Assembly: GCA_039183205.1 (NCBI GenBank)
Contig: JBCDBR010000009.1
Location: forward strand, 47,147-111,146
Direction: 5' to 3'
Source: HKCCE3408 sp039183205
Lineage (GTDB): Bacteria; Pseudomonadota; Alphaproteobacteria; Rhodobacterales; Rhodobacteraceae
Length of the DNA stretch: 64,000 bases
Position numbers and translations under genes: made by a program. The notes below the pieces were generated by a model. It saw nothing but the letters and a program-made list of their open reading frames with translations, had not been told where the DNA came from and ran no database searches. Below are positions 44,198 through 52,765 of this stretch, in pieces; the stretch's first letter is position 1; the number at the start of each line of letters is the position of its first letter.

Positions 44198-44703
44198 GTA
44201 TCTGGCCCTGGATCGGATAGGTCCGCGCTGGTGTCGCCGCGATGCCGTTCGATCAACCAAAAGAGCACAAACGCAAGCGCTGCGCAGCCCGCGCCGAGGG
44301 ACAGGGCGACATAAAGCACGTCATAGGGGATTTGCAGGATCGCCGATCGCTCTCCAAAGTCGCGTGCATCCGCTGAGGTGCGAAAACTGTGATAGGCGAG
44401 AAAGGCCATCAAGATGGCAGACAGGGCCGTGCCTGCAACGATAATCGCGCTTGCGATGCTGCTCGGCAGGCGCGCCACGAGGCCCTCGATTGCGATGGCC
44501 TTGCCCGATACGATGCTGATCGGAATGGCCGTGGTGACGACCACTAGCAGCAAAACTTCGGTAATCTCATTCGCGCCGAGGATCGGCCGGCCGAGCGTGC
44601 GCATCACAGCATCTGCTAGGGTCAAAAACATCAAAGAGATGACCGCGACCCCGCCGATTAGGCCGCCAGCCCACAGAATGACACGCCGCAGGATGACAAT
44701 CAT
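44194..44703 (-). CDS. TRAP transporter small permease (DctQ family)
   Basis: 169 aa with four transmembrane segments: ILWAGGLIGGVAVISLMFLTLADAVMRTLGRPILGANEI, EVLLLVVVTTAIPISIV, SAIIVAGTALSAILMAFLAY and the C-terminal YVALSLGAGCAALAFVLFWLIE. It pairs with the large permease. ATG 44703 is chosen; a longer frame to 44787 overlaps the dctP end and is not conserved-looking. It overlaps dctM by 4 bp. Confidence 0.88.
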   Translation of the reverse strand: MIVILRRVILWAGGLIGGVAVISLMFLTLADAVMRTLGRPILGANEITEVLLLVVVTTAIPISIVSGKAIAIEGLVARLPSSIASAIIVAGTALSAILMAFLAYHSFRTSADARDFGERSAILQIPYDVLYVALSLGAGCAALAFVLFWLIERHRGDTSADLSDPGPDT

Positions 44704-44752
44704 TGGAATTGCGGCCGTCGCGGCGGCATTATCGGCGCCCTGGCACGCCGCC

Positions 44753-45673
44753 TCAATTGTTCTCTGAGAATGGCGACAAAGCGTCAAAGGCCGAGATTTC
44801 AGCGTCGGTGAGAGTGATCAGCTCCATGCCGCTTTCCTCTGCCAATGCCAACCCGGCAAGTCCCGCTCCTTCGAAGACAGACGTCGCTTGCATGCTGAGA
44901 GCCTCTCCAGACGCCGCGGAAAGCGCGCTCCGTTCCGCTTCGGACAGCCCCGCATGCGCATCGCTGTTCATAGCGAGAAGAAACGTCGAGATCGCGCCCG
45001 GGATATTCACGGTCGCATAGCCGGTCACCTCCTGAAGGCTATAGGTTCGTATGGCCGACGGGTCGATGTAGATCGCGTCCACGACCCCGGTGCTGAGTGC
45101 CAAATAGGCTTCGGTTGGCGGCATGTTCACCGGCAGGCCGCCCCAAGCCGTGATGATTTCAGCCGCGCGAGAGTTTGCGACACGCACTTTGAGCCCTTCC
45201 ATATCGGCAGGCGTTCGCACCGGGCGATCCACGGTAATCAAGATCGTCGGGTTGTTGGCCCAGACGGCCAGGGGCACGACACGCTCCATCTCGCCTGACA
45301 GTTCATCCATGGCGCCCCACATCGCTTCGGTCGCTTCGGGGCCGGAGGCGAAACGGCCTGGCACTTCGTAGCTGGTCAGCACAGGGAAGTTGGCTTCGGC
45401 AAAGCCCGGCAAGATAAAGGCGATATCCATGACGCCCGTCACCACGCGGCGATATTGCTGCTGTGGACCTTGCCCCAACTCACCGGCGCCGAAGATGCTG
45501 ATCGGCGAATCTACACCTTCGGTGGCGTTATAGGCCTCCGCCATGGGCGTCATGATCATTCGGTCCATCGGGTGCTGTGGCGGCATGAAGTGCCCCAACC
45601 GCAACTCGTCAGCCTTCGCTGCGGCGGATGACAAAAGAAGTGCGACGACAAGCGCCATGCCGAGGTGTTTCAT
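44753..45673 (-). CDS. TRAP transporter substrate-binding protein (DctP family)
   Basis: 306 aa. Signal peptide KHLGMALVVALLLSSAAAKA, then LRLGHFMPPQHPMDRMIMTPMAEAYN, GELGQGPQQQYRRVVTGVMDIAFILPGF, and GLKVRVANSRAAEIITAWGGLPVNMPPTEAYLALSTGVVDA, with the conserved Arg that contacts carboxylate ligands in VRVAN. Many DctP proteins bind organic acids. ATG 45673 has GGAGG. It faces the MarR gene across a 197-bp intergenic region. From context the ligand could be a halogenated aromatic acid (inference). Confidence 0.92.
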   Translation of the reverse strand: MKHLGMALVVALLLSSAAAKADELRLGHFMPPQHPMDRMIMTPMAEAYNATEGVDSPISIFGAGELGQGPQQQYRRVVTGVMDIAFILPGFAEANFPVLTSYEVPGRFASGPEATEAMWGAMDELSGEMERVVPLAVWANNPTILITVDRPVRTPADMEGLKVRVANSRAAEIITAWGGLPVNMPPTEAYLALSTGVVDAIYIDPSAIRTYSLQEVTGYATVNIPGAISTFLLAMNSDAHAGLSEAERSALSAASGEALSMQATSVFEGAGLAGLALAEESGMELITLTDAEISAFDALSPFSENN

Positions 45674-45748
45674 GAGGTCCTCCCAAACCCGAACATTGTC
45701 ACTTTGCAGGGCGTCGATTTGACTTTTCCATCTGACCCGGTGACCATA

Positions 45749-45767
45749 TATGTAACTTAGGCACATA
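45749..45767. promoter_or_regulatory. Inverted repeat between TRAP and MarR genes
   Basis: TATGT-N9-ACATA sits in the divergent intergenic region (45674-45870), where a MarR-type dimer would bind to control both directions. The arms are only 5 bp and the site is AT-rich, so this is a candidate only. Confidence 0.4.
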
Positions 45768-45870
45768 AAATTGGTCCTGTCTATGTTGCTCTTTTCCGGT
45801 GTCCAGCGGCCAAGACCCTGGTCTAGACGTTGAAGGGCGGCGCAAGCCAGGGCGCAGTCTGGAGTTCGCG

Positions 45871-46368
45871 ATGCGGCAAAGTGTAAAGACCCAAATGCGG
45901 GCGACCGTTCTGCCGAAGATGCCTCATCGGTTCCAGGACGGGCTGGGCTACAAGCTCAGCCGCGCGGCCAAGGTGGTACAAGCCGCGGTCGATCAAGTCA
46001 TCAAGCCGCTCGGGCTCACGCGATTGTCTTGGACTGTGCTGGCGTCCATTGGGTTCGATGGTTTCAATACACCCGGAAGTATCGCGCGACATATCGGGAT
46101 TGAGCGAACAGCCGTGTCACGCATCCTCCGGCAAATGGAGGCTGACGGCCTGATCGAACGGCAGAACGACGAACAGGATGGTCGTGCGTTTCGCATTGGA
46201 TTGACCGACGCGGGCGCGGAACTCTGCGCGACCGTGCCCGAAAGGCTGGTATCCGTCATGGCGCCGCTTCATGATCGATTGACCCCGGCTCAATTGCGCG
46301 GCCTCTTCGAAGCGCTCGACCTCCTGGCGCAGTCCGACACCCCGGTTTGGCGGAGTGCGAATGAATGA
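45871..46368 (+). CDS. MarR family transcriptional regulator
   Basis: 165 aa winged-helix regulator. Landmarks: FQDGLGYKLSRAAKVVQAAVDQVIKPLGLTRLSWTVLASIG, the recognition region NTPGSIARHIGIERTAVSRILRQMEADGLIER and the wing QNDEQDGRAFRIGLTDAGAEL. ATG 45871 has GGAG upstream; the frame opens at 45799, so a longer N-terminus is possible. It is 65 bp upstream of the reductive dehalogenase gene and divergent from the TRAP operon, so it probably responds to the substrate and controls both. MarR-type control is known for some rdh operons. Confidence 0.9.
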   Translation: MRQSVKTQMRATVLPKMPHRFQDGLGYKLSRAAKVVQAAVDQVIKPLGLTRLSWTVLASIGFDGFNTPGSIARHIGIERTAVSRILRQMEADGLIERQNDEQDGRAFRIGLTDAGAELCATVPERLVSVMAPLHDRLTPAQLRGLFEALDLLAQSDTPVWRSANE

Positions 46369-46433
46369 TCGGTCGAGGCAGGAAAACATGCGCTCGGATG
46401 GCTTGCAGTGATCACACGTGATGGAGGTCCGGT

Positions 46434-49400
46434 ATGCGCCTGTTCTCTGACAAGAACCGACCCGTCCACCTAGGGCCTTACCCTCTGGAACGTCTCGACA
46501 GGCGCGCAGACATGCCGGATCTGTCGGACGTGCCGCCGATGCCTGAATTGTCGTTTCGGCGACCCGAAACACCGGCCTCTGTCGTCAACGCGATGGCGGA
46601 GTATCAGGCCATGCTCGACGCCATCCGAGACGGCCTCGTTAACCGCACCGTTTCAGAATGTCCCGACGACCTGTTTGAACGGGCCAACCACCTCAAGGCC
46701 TTCGGGTATTTCTCGGACGCCTCGATGGTCGGGATTTGCAAGGTGCCAGCCGAAGCCCGTCTGAACCAACCAAGACGCAATCCCGATATCGATCGGCTTG
46801 CCGAAGACCTGCGCACCAAGCAGACCAAAACGCTGGCTTCTGGCATCGACATCATTATGGCCGATTTGAAGGAGAGTATGGAGGCGCCGCCAACTTCTAT
46901 CGACCGCCACAGCCATGCCATCGTGTTCTTATACGAGATGACGCGGGACCCCAGCGAAAGTGAGCCCGGTACAGACTGGATTAAGCAAGCACAAGACCAT
47001 CGCGCCTGCCTGCGCGCCTCCGAAACGGCGGTTGTTTTGGCAAACTACCTGCGGGTTTTGGGGTACGAGGCACGGGCGCATTCAGCGGCAACGACCGATG
47101 TGAACCTAAATGTGCTCACGGTCGCTGCCGGGCTCGCGACAGTGGAAAACGGCATTTTGACGAACCCCTATCTGGGCGACCGGTTCGGCGTTGCTGCCCT
47201 GACAACGACATTCGAGGTCACCCCGGATCTCGCGCTTTTGCCGCTCGACCAGCAAGATCGCCGCAAAACCCATGGGCTGGCATGGCGATTGGGCAAGGGG
47301 ACAGCCAAGGGCGCGCTCAACCGCGATCCCTATAGCCGGCGAAACTATGCGGACGGGGCGCATCCGTTCGAAAAGCTCAAGCGTGTGGACAGTCCAACAA
47401 CCTTTATCGACGAAGCACGCGTGGCCCGCGTGCCCAAGCGCACGGACATGTTCGCGCGGGCCCAGTTCGGTGACATGGGCAAACCCCTCCAGGAAGGTGC
47501 CCGTAACGGTCATTACGTGCGAAAGGCCGCGCCCTCGGCTGCGCAACGGCGTGCGCTTGGCGCCTTTACCATCATCCAGAACGGTGACCCGTCGCCCGAT
47601 GTCAACGACGGCGCGCGCGATGCGCAAAGAAACGCTGAAAACGTGAAGGCGACGGCGTATTTCCTGGGCTGCGATGCAGTGGGCATCTCGCGGTGTCCGG
47701 ACTGGGCCTGGTATTCCCATGACGCAATCGGGGAGCCCATCGACCCGCCGCATGACCAGGCGATTTCGATCATCATCGACCAGGGCTATGAGACGATGGA
47801 GGGCGCATCGGGCGACGACTGGATCAGTGTAGCGCAATCCATGCGGGCCTATCTGCGGTTTTCGTTGCTGGGCGGCGTTTTGGCGCAGCAGATCCGAAAT
47901 CTGGGTTACGCGGCGAAGGCGCACACGGTCATTGATGGCGAGGTTCTGCAGCCGCCGCTTCTGCTGCTCAGCGGTCTTGGCGAGGTCAGCCGTATCGGTG
48001 AGGTGATCCTGAACCCCTATCTCGGACCGCGGTTGAAATCAGGCGTCGTGACCACGACGATGCCAATGGCCCACGACAAGCCCATTGATTTCGGGCTGCA
48101 GAAGTTCTGCGAAAGCTGCAACAAATGCGCCCGCGAATGCCCCTCGGGCGCGATCACGGCTGGCCCCAAGCTGATGTTCAACGGCTACGAGATCTGGAAA
48201 TCCGACAGCCAAAAATGCGCGACCTACCGCATTACGACATTGGGCGGTGCGATGTGTGGGCGTTGCATGAAGACCTGTCCCTGGAACCTTGAGGGCCTTT
48301 TCGCCGAAGCGCCGTTTCGTTGGGCGGCGATGAACGTGCCCGCCGCCGCCCCGGCGCTTGCTCGGCTGGACGACGCGGTGGGCAATGGCAGCATCAACCC
48401 GGTCAAGAAATGGTGGTGGGATCTCGAAATCACGGAGGATGGCGGTTACCGGCCGACCGATCATCCGGTGAATATGCGTGAGCTGCAAACGGATCTCGAC
48501 TTGAAATACGAGGATCAGACGCTGGCCGTCTACCCAGCACCGCTTGCACCGCATCCTTGGCCGTTTCCGTTCCACATGGACCGCGAGAAGGGCATCGAGG
48601 CGTATCAGGCCATGGTCACGGCTGAGCAGTACAAGGCCAAACTTGAGCGCGGCGAGACCGATCACGTGCACGAATATCGGATTGAGGGCGATGCCCCAGT
48701 TATCCGAGTAGAAGTATCAAAGGCCGAAACCTTGACGCCCGACATAACCGTATTCGAGTTGCGCGCCCTCGACGGTGCCGACTTGCCGCGTTGGAGCGCC
48801 GGTGCACATATCGATGTGGTGGTCTCACCCGAATACCTCCGGCAATACTCACTTTGCGGCGATCCTGCCGACAGAGGCATCTACAAGATCGCTGTGCTCA
48901 GGGAAGAAAACGGGCGCGGCGGATCGAAGCTGATGCACCGCATATTCGCACAAGGCCGAAAGATTTTTGTCTCGCACCCGATCAATCATTTCCCGCTGGA
49001 GACGTCACAAGGTAAGGCGTTTCTTATGGGCGGCGGCATCGGGATCACGCCCATGATTGCGATGGCCCATGAGGCATTCGCACAGGGGAGCGCGTTCGAG
49101 GTGCACTACTCATGCCCCTCCCGCGATAAGGCCGCGTTTATCGACGAGCTTCAGTCGCTGCCTTGGACGGACAAGGTGCACTTTCACATCTCCGACGAAG
49201 GCAGCCGGGCCGATCTGGACACGATCCTGTCGCGGTCTGCGGCGGGCGATCATGTCTACACCTGCGGTCCGGACGCCTACATGCAAAGCGTGTTGCAGGC
49301 CGCGGAGCGCCAAGGCTTCCCGGAAGACGCGCGACATCTTGAATTCTTCTCGGTGCCTGAGGCGCCCGACTACGTCGATCACCCGTTTCAGCTGCGTTTG

Positions 49401-49646
49401 GCAAGCTCGGATCAGACCTTGGATGTTCCCGTGGGTAAATCCGCCGCCGATATTCTGATCGAAAACGGTATCCCGATCGACGTGAAATGTGCCGATGGCA
49501 TCTGCGGCGTATGCAAATGCGGTCTACTCGGGGGAGAGGTCGAACATCGCGATTTCGTCCTGTCAAAAAAACAACGCGAAACCGAGATTATCCTGTGTCA
49601 ATCCCGCGCCCGGGACAGCGGTGGCGTTGTCGAGATCAATCTATGA
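46434..49646 (+). CDS. Self-sufficient B12-dependent reductive dehalogenase fused to FNR-type and 2Fe-2S reductase domains
   Basis: 1070 aa. Residues ~1-660 are a catabolic (soluble) reductive dehalogenase: an internally duplicated cobalamin-binding region (two copies, ~60-300 and ~395-550), then two 4Fe-4S motifs (C559-x2-C-x2-C-x3-C569; C595 with C608, C611, C615). Candidate active-site Tyr473, Lys535 and Arg599 sit at a constant offset of 47 from Y426, K488 and R552 that I recall for Nitratireductor NpRdhA. Residues ~735-960 are an FMN/NAD reductase (RQYSLCGDP; MGGGIGITPMIAM), and ~985-1070 a 2Fe-2S domain (C1019, C1024, C1027, C1055). No Tat signal, so cytoplasmic. BhbA of Comamonas has this layout. 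GGAGG precedes ATG 46434. The likely substrate is a halogenated phenol or hydroxybenzoate (inference). Confidence 0.92.
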   Translation: MRLFSDKNRPVHLGPYPLERLDRRADMPDLSDVPPMPELSFRRPETPASVVNAMAEYQAMLDAIRDGLVNRTVSECPDDLFERANHLKAFGYFSDASMVGICKVPAEARLNQPRRNPDIDRLAEDLRTKQTKTLASGIDIIMADLKESMEAPPTSIDRHSHAIVFLYEMTRDPSESEPGTDWIKQAQDHRACLRASETAVVLANYLRVLGYEARAHSAATTDVNLNVLTVAAGLATVENGILTNPYLGDRFGVAALTTTFEVTPDLALLPLDQQDRRKTHGLAWRLGKGTAKGALNRDPYSRRNYADGAHPFEKLKRVDSPTTFIDEARVARVPKRTDMFARAQFGDMGKPLQEGARNGHYVRKAAPSAAQRRALGAFTIIQNGDPSPDVNDGARDAQRNAENVKATAYFLGCDAVGISRCPDWAWYSHDAIGEPIDPPHDQAISIIIDQGYETMEGASGDDWISVAQSMRAYLRFSLLGGVLAQQIRNLGYAAKAHTVIDGEVLQPPLLLLSGLGEVSRIGEVILNPYLGPRLKSGVVTTTMPMAHDKPIDFGLQKFCESCNKCARECPSGAITAGPKLMFNGYEIWKSDSQKCATYRITTLGGAMCGRCMKTCPWNLEGLFAEAPFRWAAMNVPAAAPALARLDDAVGNGSINPVKKWWWDLEITEDGGYRPTDHPVNMRELQTDLDLKYEDQTLAVYPAPLAPHPWPFPFHMDREKGIEAYQAMVTAEQYKAKLERGETDHVHEYRIEGDAPVIRVEVSKAETLTPDITVFELRALDGADLPRWSAGAHIDVVVSPEYLRQYSLCGDPADRGIYKIAVLREENGRGGSKLMHRIFAQGRKIFVSHPINHFPLETSQGKAFLMGGGIGITPMIAMAHEAFAQGSAFEVHYSCPSRDKAAFIDELQSLPWTDKVHFHISDEGSRADLDTILSRSAAGDHVYTCGPDAYMQSVLQAAERQGFPEDARHLEFFSVPEAPDYVDHPFQLRLASSDQTLDVPVGKSAADILIENGIPIDVKCADGICGVCKCGLLGGEVEHRDFVLSKKQRETEIILCQSRARDSGGVVEINL

Positions 49647-50480
49647 AGCAGCTTCCACCGAAGGTTTAGCGACGACACGACTGCTCGTCCGTATCCCACC
49701 GCGCTCCTGCGCGCGCCGGATAGCATTTCGGAACGTACCAGATGCCCGCCCCAACCACTGCACAATGTCTGTTGCGTCAAGCTTTCGACAGGCGAGGATA
49801 TCTCCGATCTTCTGAGGTCTTTACGTATTGAGGTCAATATGGCGCCAAGCGAGTTCGACGAACGCGCCGATGGCGCGAATAAAATCAAGCGCATCTTGGT
49901 CAGCCTGGGCAACGCATGAGAAGGCCATGAACGCGGTCGCCTTGCCGGGCAAGGATACGACGCGATAGGCCGCTTGCCCCTTGTGCTCATTGCCTGCTGT
50001 CACAAAAGTTTCGCTATTTCGAGACACCCAATTCGAATATCCGTGAAGTATGGAAAACGCGCTTCCAAACCGCCTCTCAATCCCGAGGCACGCGCAAGGG
50101 CCTGGCGTTTGTCGCCTAGCCATGCCTCGTTATCCTGATCGCGCATACGGGGCGGTGTTGCCGCTTGTGCTCAAGCAATGTCTCTAACTTTCATGGTTAA
50201 GTCGTTCCAGATTTTGATTTCGATTCACCGTCTGAAATTTGGCTGCAAAGGAGGATTGCTCAGCATGGCAGCGACAACCCATTGGTGCGCCTTGCGGCCG
50301 TCTCGATCCAGTGAAGTTTGAGCGATCAAACATCGAGAGGCGCTTTGCGTTTCACGAAACCTACCGCGCGATGCAGAACTTGACTTTACCGCTCTCCCTG
50401 TTGCCCTTGGACGCGCTCAACTCCAGGAGCTTTCAAAAAGCGTCCAATGAACTTGGGCAACCCTTAGACGGCGCAACGTC
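49647..50480. other. 834-bp region without a confident gene
   Basis: Only short ORFs occur. A minus-strand frame at 49821-50123 (100 codons; AAYRVVSLPGKATAFMAFSCVAQADQDALDFIRAIGAF) could be a relic but matches nothing I recognise. An 18-codon ORF at 50264 follows a strong AAGGAGG and could be a leader peptide; it has no recognisable sequence. No arsR is present despite the arsenic genes downstream. Confidence 0.5.
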
Positions 50481-51479
50481 ATGACGGTTTATGCGATCAA
50501 TGGCTTGGGACGTATCGGCAAGCTTGTGCTCAAGCCTCTACTTGAACGCGGTGCGCGTATTGCTTGGATCAATGATGCAGTCGGCGATCCTGAAATGCAC
50601 GCGCACCTTCTGGAATTTGACACTGTCCACGGCCGCTGGCGGGCGGATTTTGCTTTTGATGCCGATAGTGTCAGCATCGATGGCACTCGGTTGCCGTTTG
50701 TCGGCGCTAGGGCGATTTCCGAGCTGCCGCTTACCGATGTTGGTGTCGTGATCGATTGTACCGGGGCCTTTAAATCGGCGGCCAAGCTTGCGCCCTATTT
50801 CGACGCGGGCGCGAAAAAGGTCGTGGTCTCAGCGCCCGTAAAGGATGGAGATGCGGCAAACATCGTCTTTGGTGTCAATCATGCGACCTACGATTCCGAT
50901 CGCCAGCGCATTGTGACCGCGGCAAGCTGCACCACCAACTGCCTTGCTCCCATCGTTAAGGTCATCCACGAAAGTCTCGGCATCAAGCATGGCGCGATCA
51001 CAACCATCCACGACGTCACAAATACACAAACGCTTGTTGACCGGCCCGCCAAAGAACTGCGCCGCGCGCGCTCGGCGCTCAATTCCCTGATCCCAACGAC
51101 CACCGGCAGTGCCACCGCGATCACGTTGATATATCCGGAGTTGAAAGGTCGCCTTAACGGGCATGCGGTGCGGGTGCCTCTGTTAAATGCATCGCTCACG
51201 GATTGTGTGTTCGAAGTGTCTCGCGAAACAACGGTCGCTGAGGTCAACGCGCTCTTGAAAGAGGCAGCCGGTGGCCCGCTGAGCGGTATTTTGGGCTACG
51301 AAGAGCGGCCGCTTGTGTCGGCGGATTATACCAACGATACGCGGTCCAGCATTGTCGACGCGAAATCGACAATGGTTGTGAACGGCACGCAGGTCAAAAT
51401 CTATGCCTGGTACGATAATGAAATGGGCTATGCGCACCGGTTGGTTGATGTCGCTCTGATGGTGGGAGCTCGCGTGTGA
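50481..51479 (+). CDS. ArsJ-associated glyceraldehyde-3-phosphate dehydrogenase
   Basis: 332 aa GAPDH. The N-terminus TVYAINGLGRIGKLVLKPLLERGARIAWINDAVGD is the NAD fold; catalytic Cys150 lies in AASCTTNCLAP, with the His in GAITTIHDVTNTQ and the C-terminal WYDNEMGYAHRLVDVALM. The operon with arsJ and the sequence type identify the arsenate-resistance paralogue. It uses arsenate in place of phosphate to make 1-arseno-3-phosphoglycerate, which ArsJ exports (known pathway). Its stop overlaps the arsJ start (GTGA). No central-carbon gene is near. Confidence 0.92.
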   Translation: MTVYAINGLGRIGKLVLKPLLERGARIAWINDAVGDPEMHAHLLEFDTVHGRWRADFAFDADSVSIDGTRLPFVGARAISELPLTDVGVVIDCTGAFKSAAKLAPYFDAGAKKVVVSAPVKDGDAANIVFGVNHATYDSDRQRIVTAASCTTNCLAPIVKVIHESLGIKHGAITTIHDVTNTQTLVDRPAKELRRARSALNSLIPTTTGSATAITLIYPELKGRLNGHAVRVPLLNASLTDCVFEVSRETTVAEVNALLKEAAGGPLSGILGYEERPLVSADYTNDTRSSIVDAKSTMVVNGTQVKIYAWYDNEMGYAHRLVDVALMVGARV

Positions 51480-52765
51480 GCGACACCTCCAAAAGACCGG
51501 ACGGCCTTTCGGCGTATATCGCCGTCACTGCCGCGTATTGGGCGTTCATGCTCACCGATGGTGCGCTTCGAATGTTGGTGCTTTTGCACTTTCACACGCT
51601 TGGCTTTTCGCCAATTCAGCTGGCCTACCTCTTTGTTCTTTATGAAATAGCGGGCGTTGTGACGAATATTTGTGCAGGATGGATTGCGGCGCGGTTCGGC
51701 CTCACCTCAACGCTTTATGCCGGCCTTGGGCTGCAGGTGCTGGCGTTAATGGCGCTTGCGCAGCTTGATCCGTCCTGGGCTATGGGCCTTTCAGTTGCCT
51801 ATGTGATGCTTGTTCAAGGGATGAGCGGGGTTGCAAAGGACCTTGCGAAAATGTCGTCCAAATCGGCGGTCAAGCTTCTGGCGCCGTCCCAAAAGGGCGG
51901 TCTTTTTCGCTGGGTCGCCATTTTGACCGGCTCAAAAAACATGGTCAAAGGCGCCGGATTTTTGCTGGGCGCAGGGCTGCTTGCGACGTTTGGATTTGTA
52001 TCGGCGGTGTGGGCCATGGCGGCGGTTTTGGCGTCGATCTTGATCGCCGTGCTGGTTGCAATGCCGCCTGGGCTGCCGAAAGGGCGCAAAGAGGCAAAAT
52101 TCTCGGAGGTGTTTTCAAACTCCGCCAACGTGAATTGGCTATCCTGCGCGCGCGTTTTCCTGTTCGGTGCACGGGACGTTTGGTTTGTCGTTGGAATTCC
52201 AATCTATTTCTACGCTGTGCTGTCGGACGGAACGGTTGAGTCAAATCGCGCCGCATTTTTCATGATCGGTACGTTTATGGCCGGATGGGTAATTCTCTAC
52301 GGCCTTGTTCAGGCTAACGCGCCGCGCATCCTGTGGGCTGCGACGCGATCGGAGCAAGAGTTGATGACGTCCGCGCGCAATTGGGCATGGGCGCTTGTAA
52401 TCGTGCCCGCTGCTCTAGCGGTGGCATCGCTCCTTGCCGGCGCGCCGGCGCACTGGCTGACATTTGCGCTCGTCGCGGGTCTGCTTCTTTTCGGCGCTAT
52501 TTTCGCGGTGAATTCATCCCTGCATTCTTACTTGATCTTGTCGTTTACCCGGGCGGAGCGGGTGACGATGGATGTCGGTTTTTACTATATGGCAAATGCT
52601 GGCGGACGCCTATTGGGCACGCTGCTGTCAGGCCTCACATACCAGATCGGCGGACTTGGTCTGATGTTGGGCTCAGCGGCCTTTATGGTCGCGCTTTCGG
52701 CGGTCGCCGTGGGGTTTTTGACACCTGAGGGTGACGAGACCGTAGAGGCCACGTCTCCACGATAG
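51476..52765 (+). CDS. arsJ: Organoarsenical efflux MFS transporter
   Basis: 429 aa MFS protein with ~11-12 hydrophobic helices. Its opening SAYIAVTAAYWAFMLTDGALRMLVLLHFHTLGFSPIQLAYLFVLYEIAGVVTNI is characteristic of ArsJ, as is GMSGVAKDLAKMSSKSAVKLLAPSQKGGLFRWVAILTGSKN. It exports 1-arseno-3-phosphoglycerate made by the paired GAPDH; outside, the product breaks down to arsenate. GTG start at 51476, overlapping the GAPDH stop. There is no arsC, arsB or arsR in the window. Confidence 0.93.
   Translation: MSDTSKRPDGLSAYIAVTAAYWAFMLTDGALRMLVLLHFHTLGFSPIQLAYLFVLYEIAGVVTNICAGWIAARFGLTSTLYAGLGLQVLALMALAQLDPSWAMGLSVAYVMLVQGMSGVAKDLAKMSSKSAVKLLAPSQKGGLFRWVAILTGSKNMVKGAGFLLGAGLLATFGFVSAVWAMAAVLASILIAVLVAMPPGLPKGRKEAKFSEVFSNSANVNWLSCARVFLFGARDVWFVVGIPIYFYAVLSDGTVESNRAAFFMIGTFMAGWVILYGLVQANAPRILWAATRSEQELMTSARNWAWALVIVPAALAVASLLAGAPAHWLTFALVAGLLLFGAIFAVNSSLHSYLILSFTRAERVTMDVGFYYMANAGGRLLGTLLSGLTYQIGGLGLMLGSAAFMVALSAVAVGFLTPEGDETVEATSPR

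Noticed and set aside
50239..50484. 81-codon ORF before the ArsJ-associated GAPDH
   Set aside because: Non-ATG start, no arsR or other family likeness, and it overlaps the GAPDH start.
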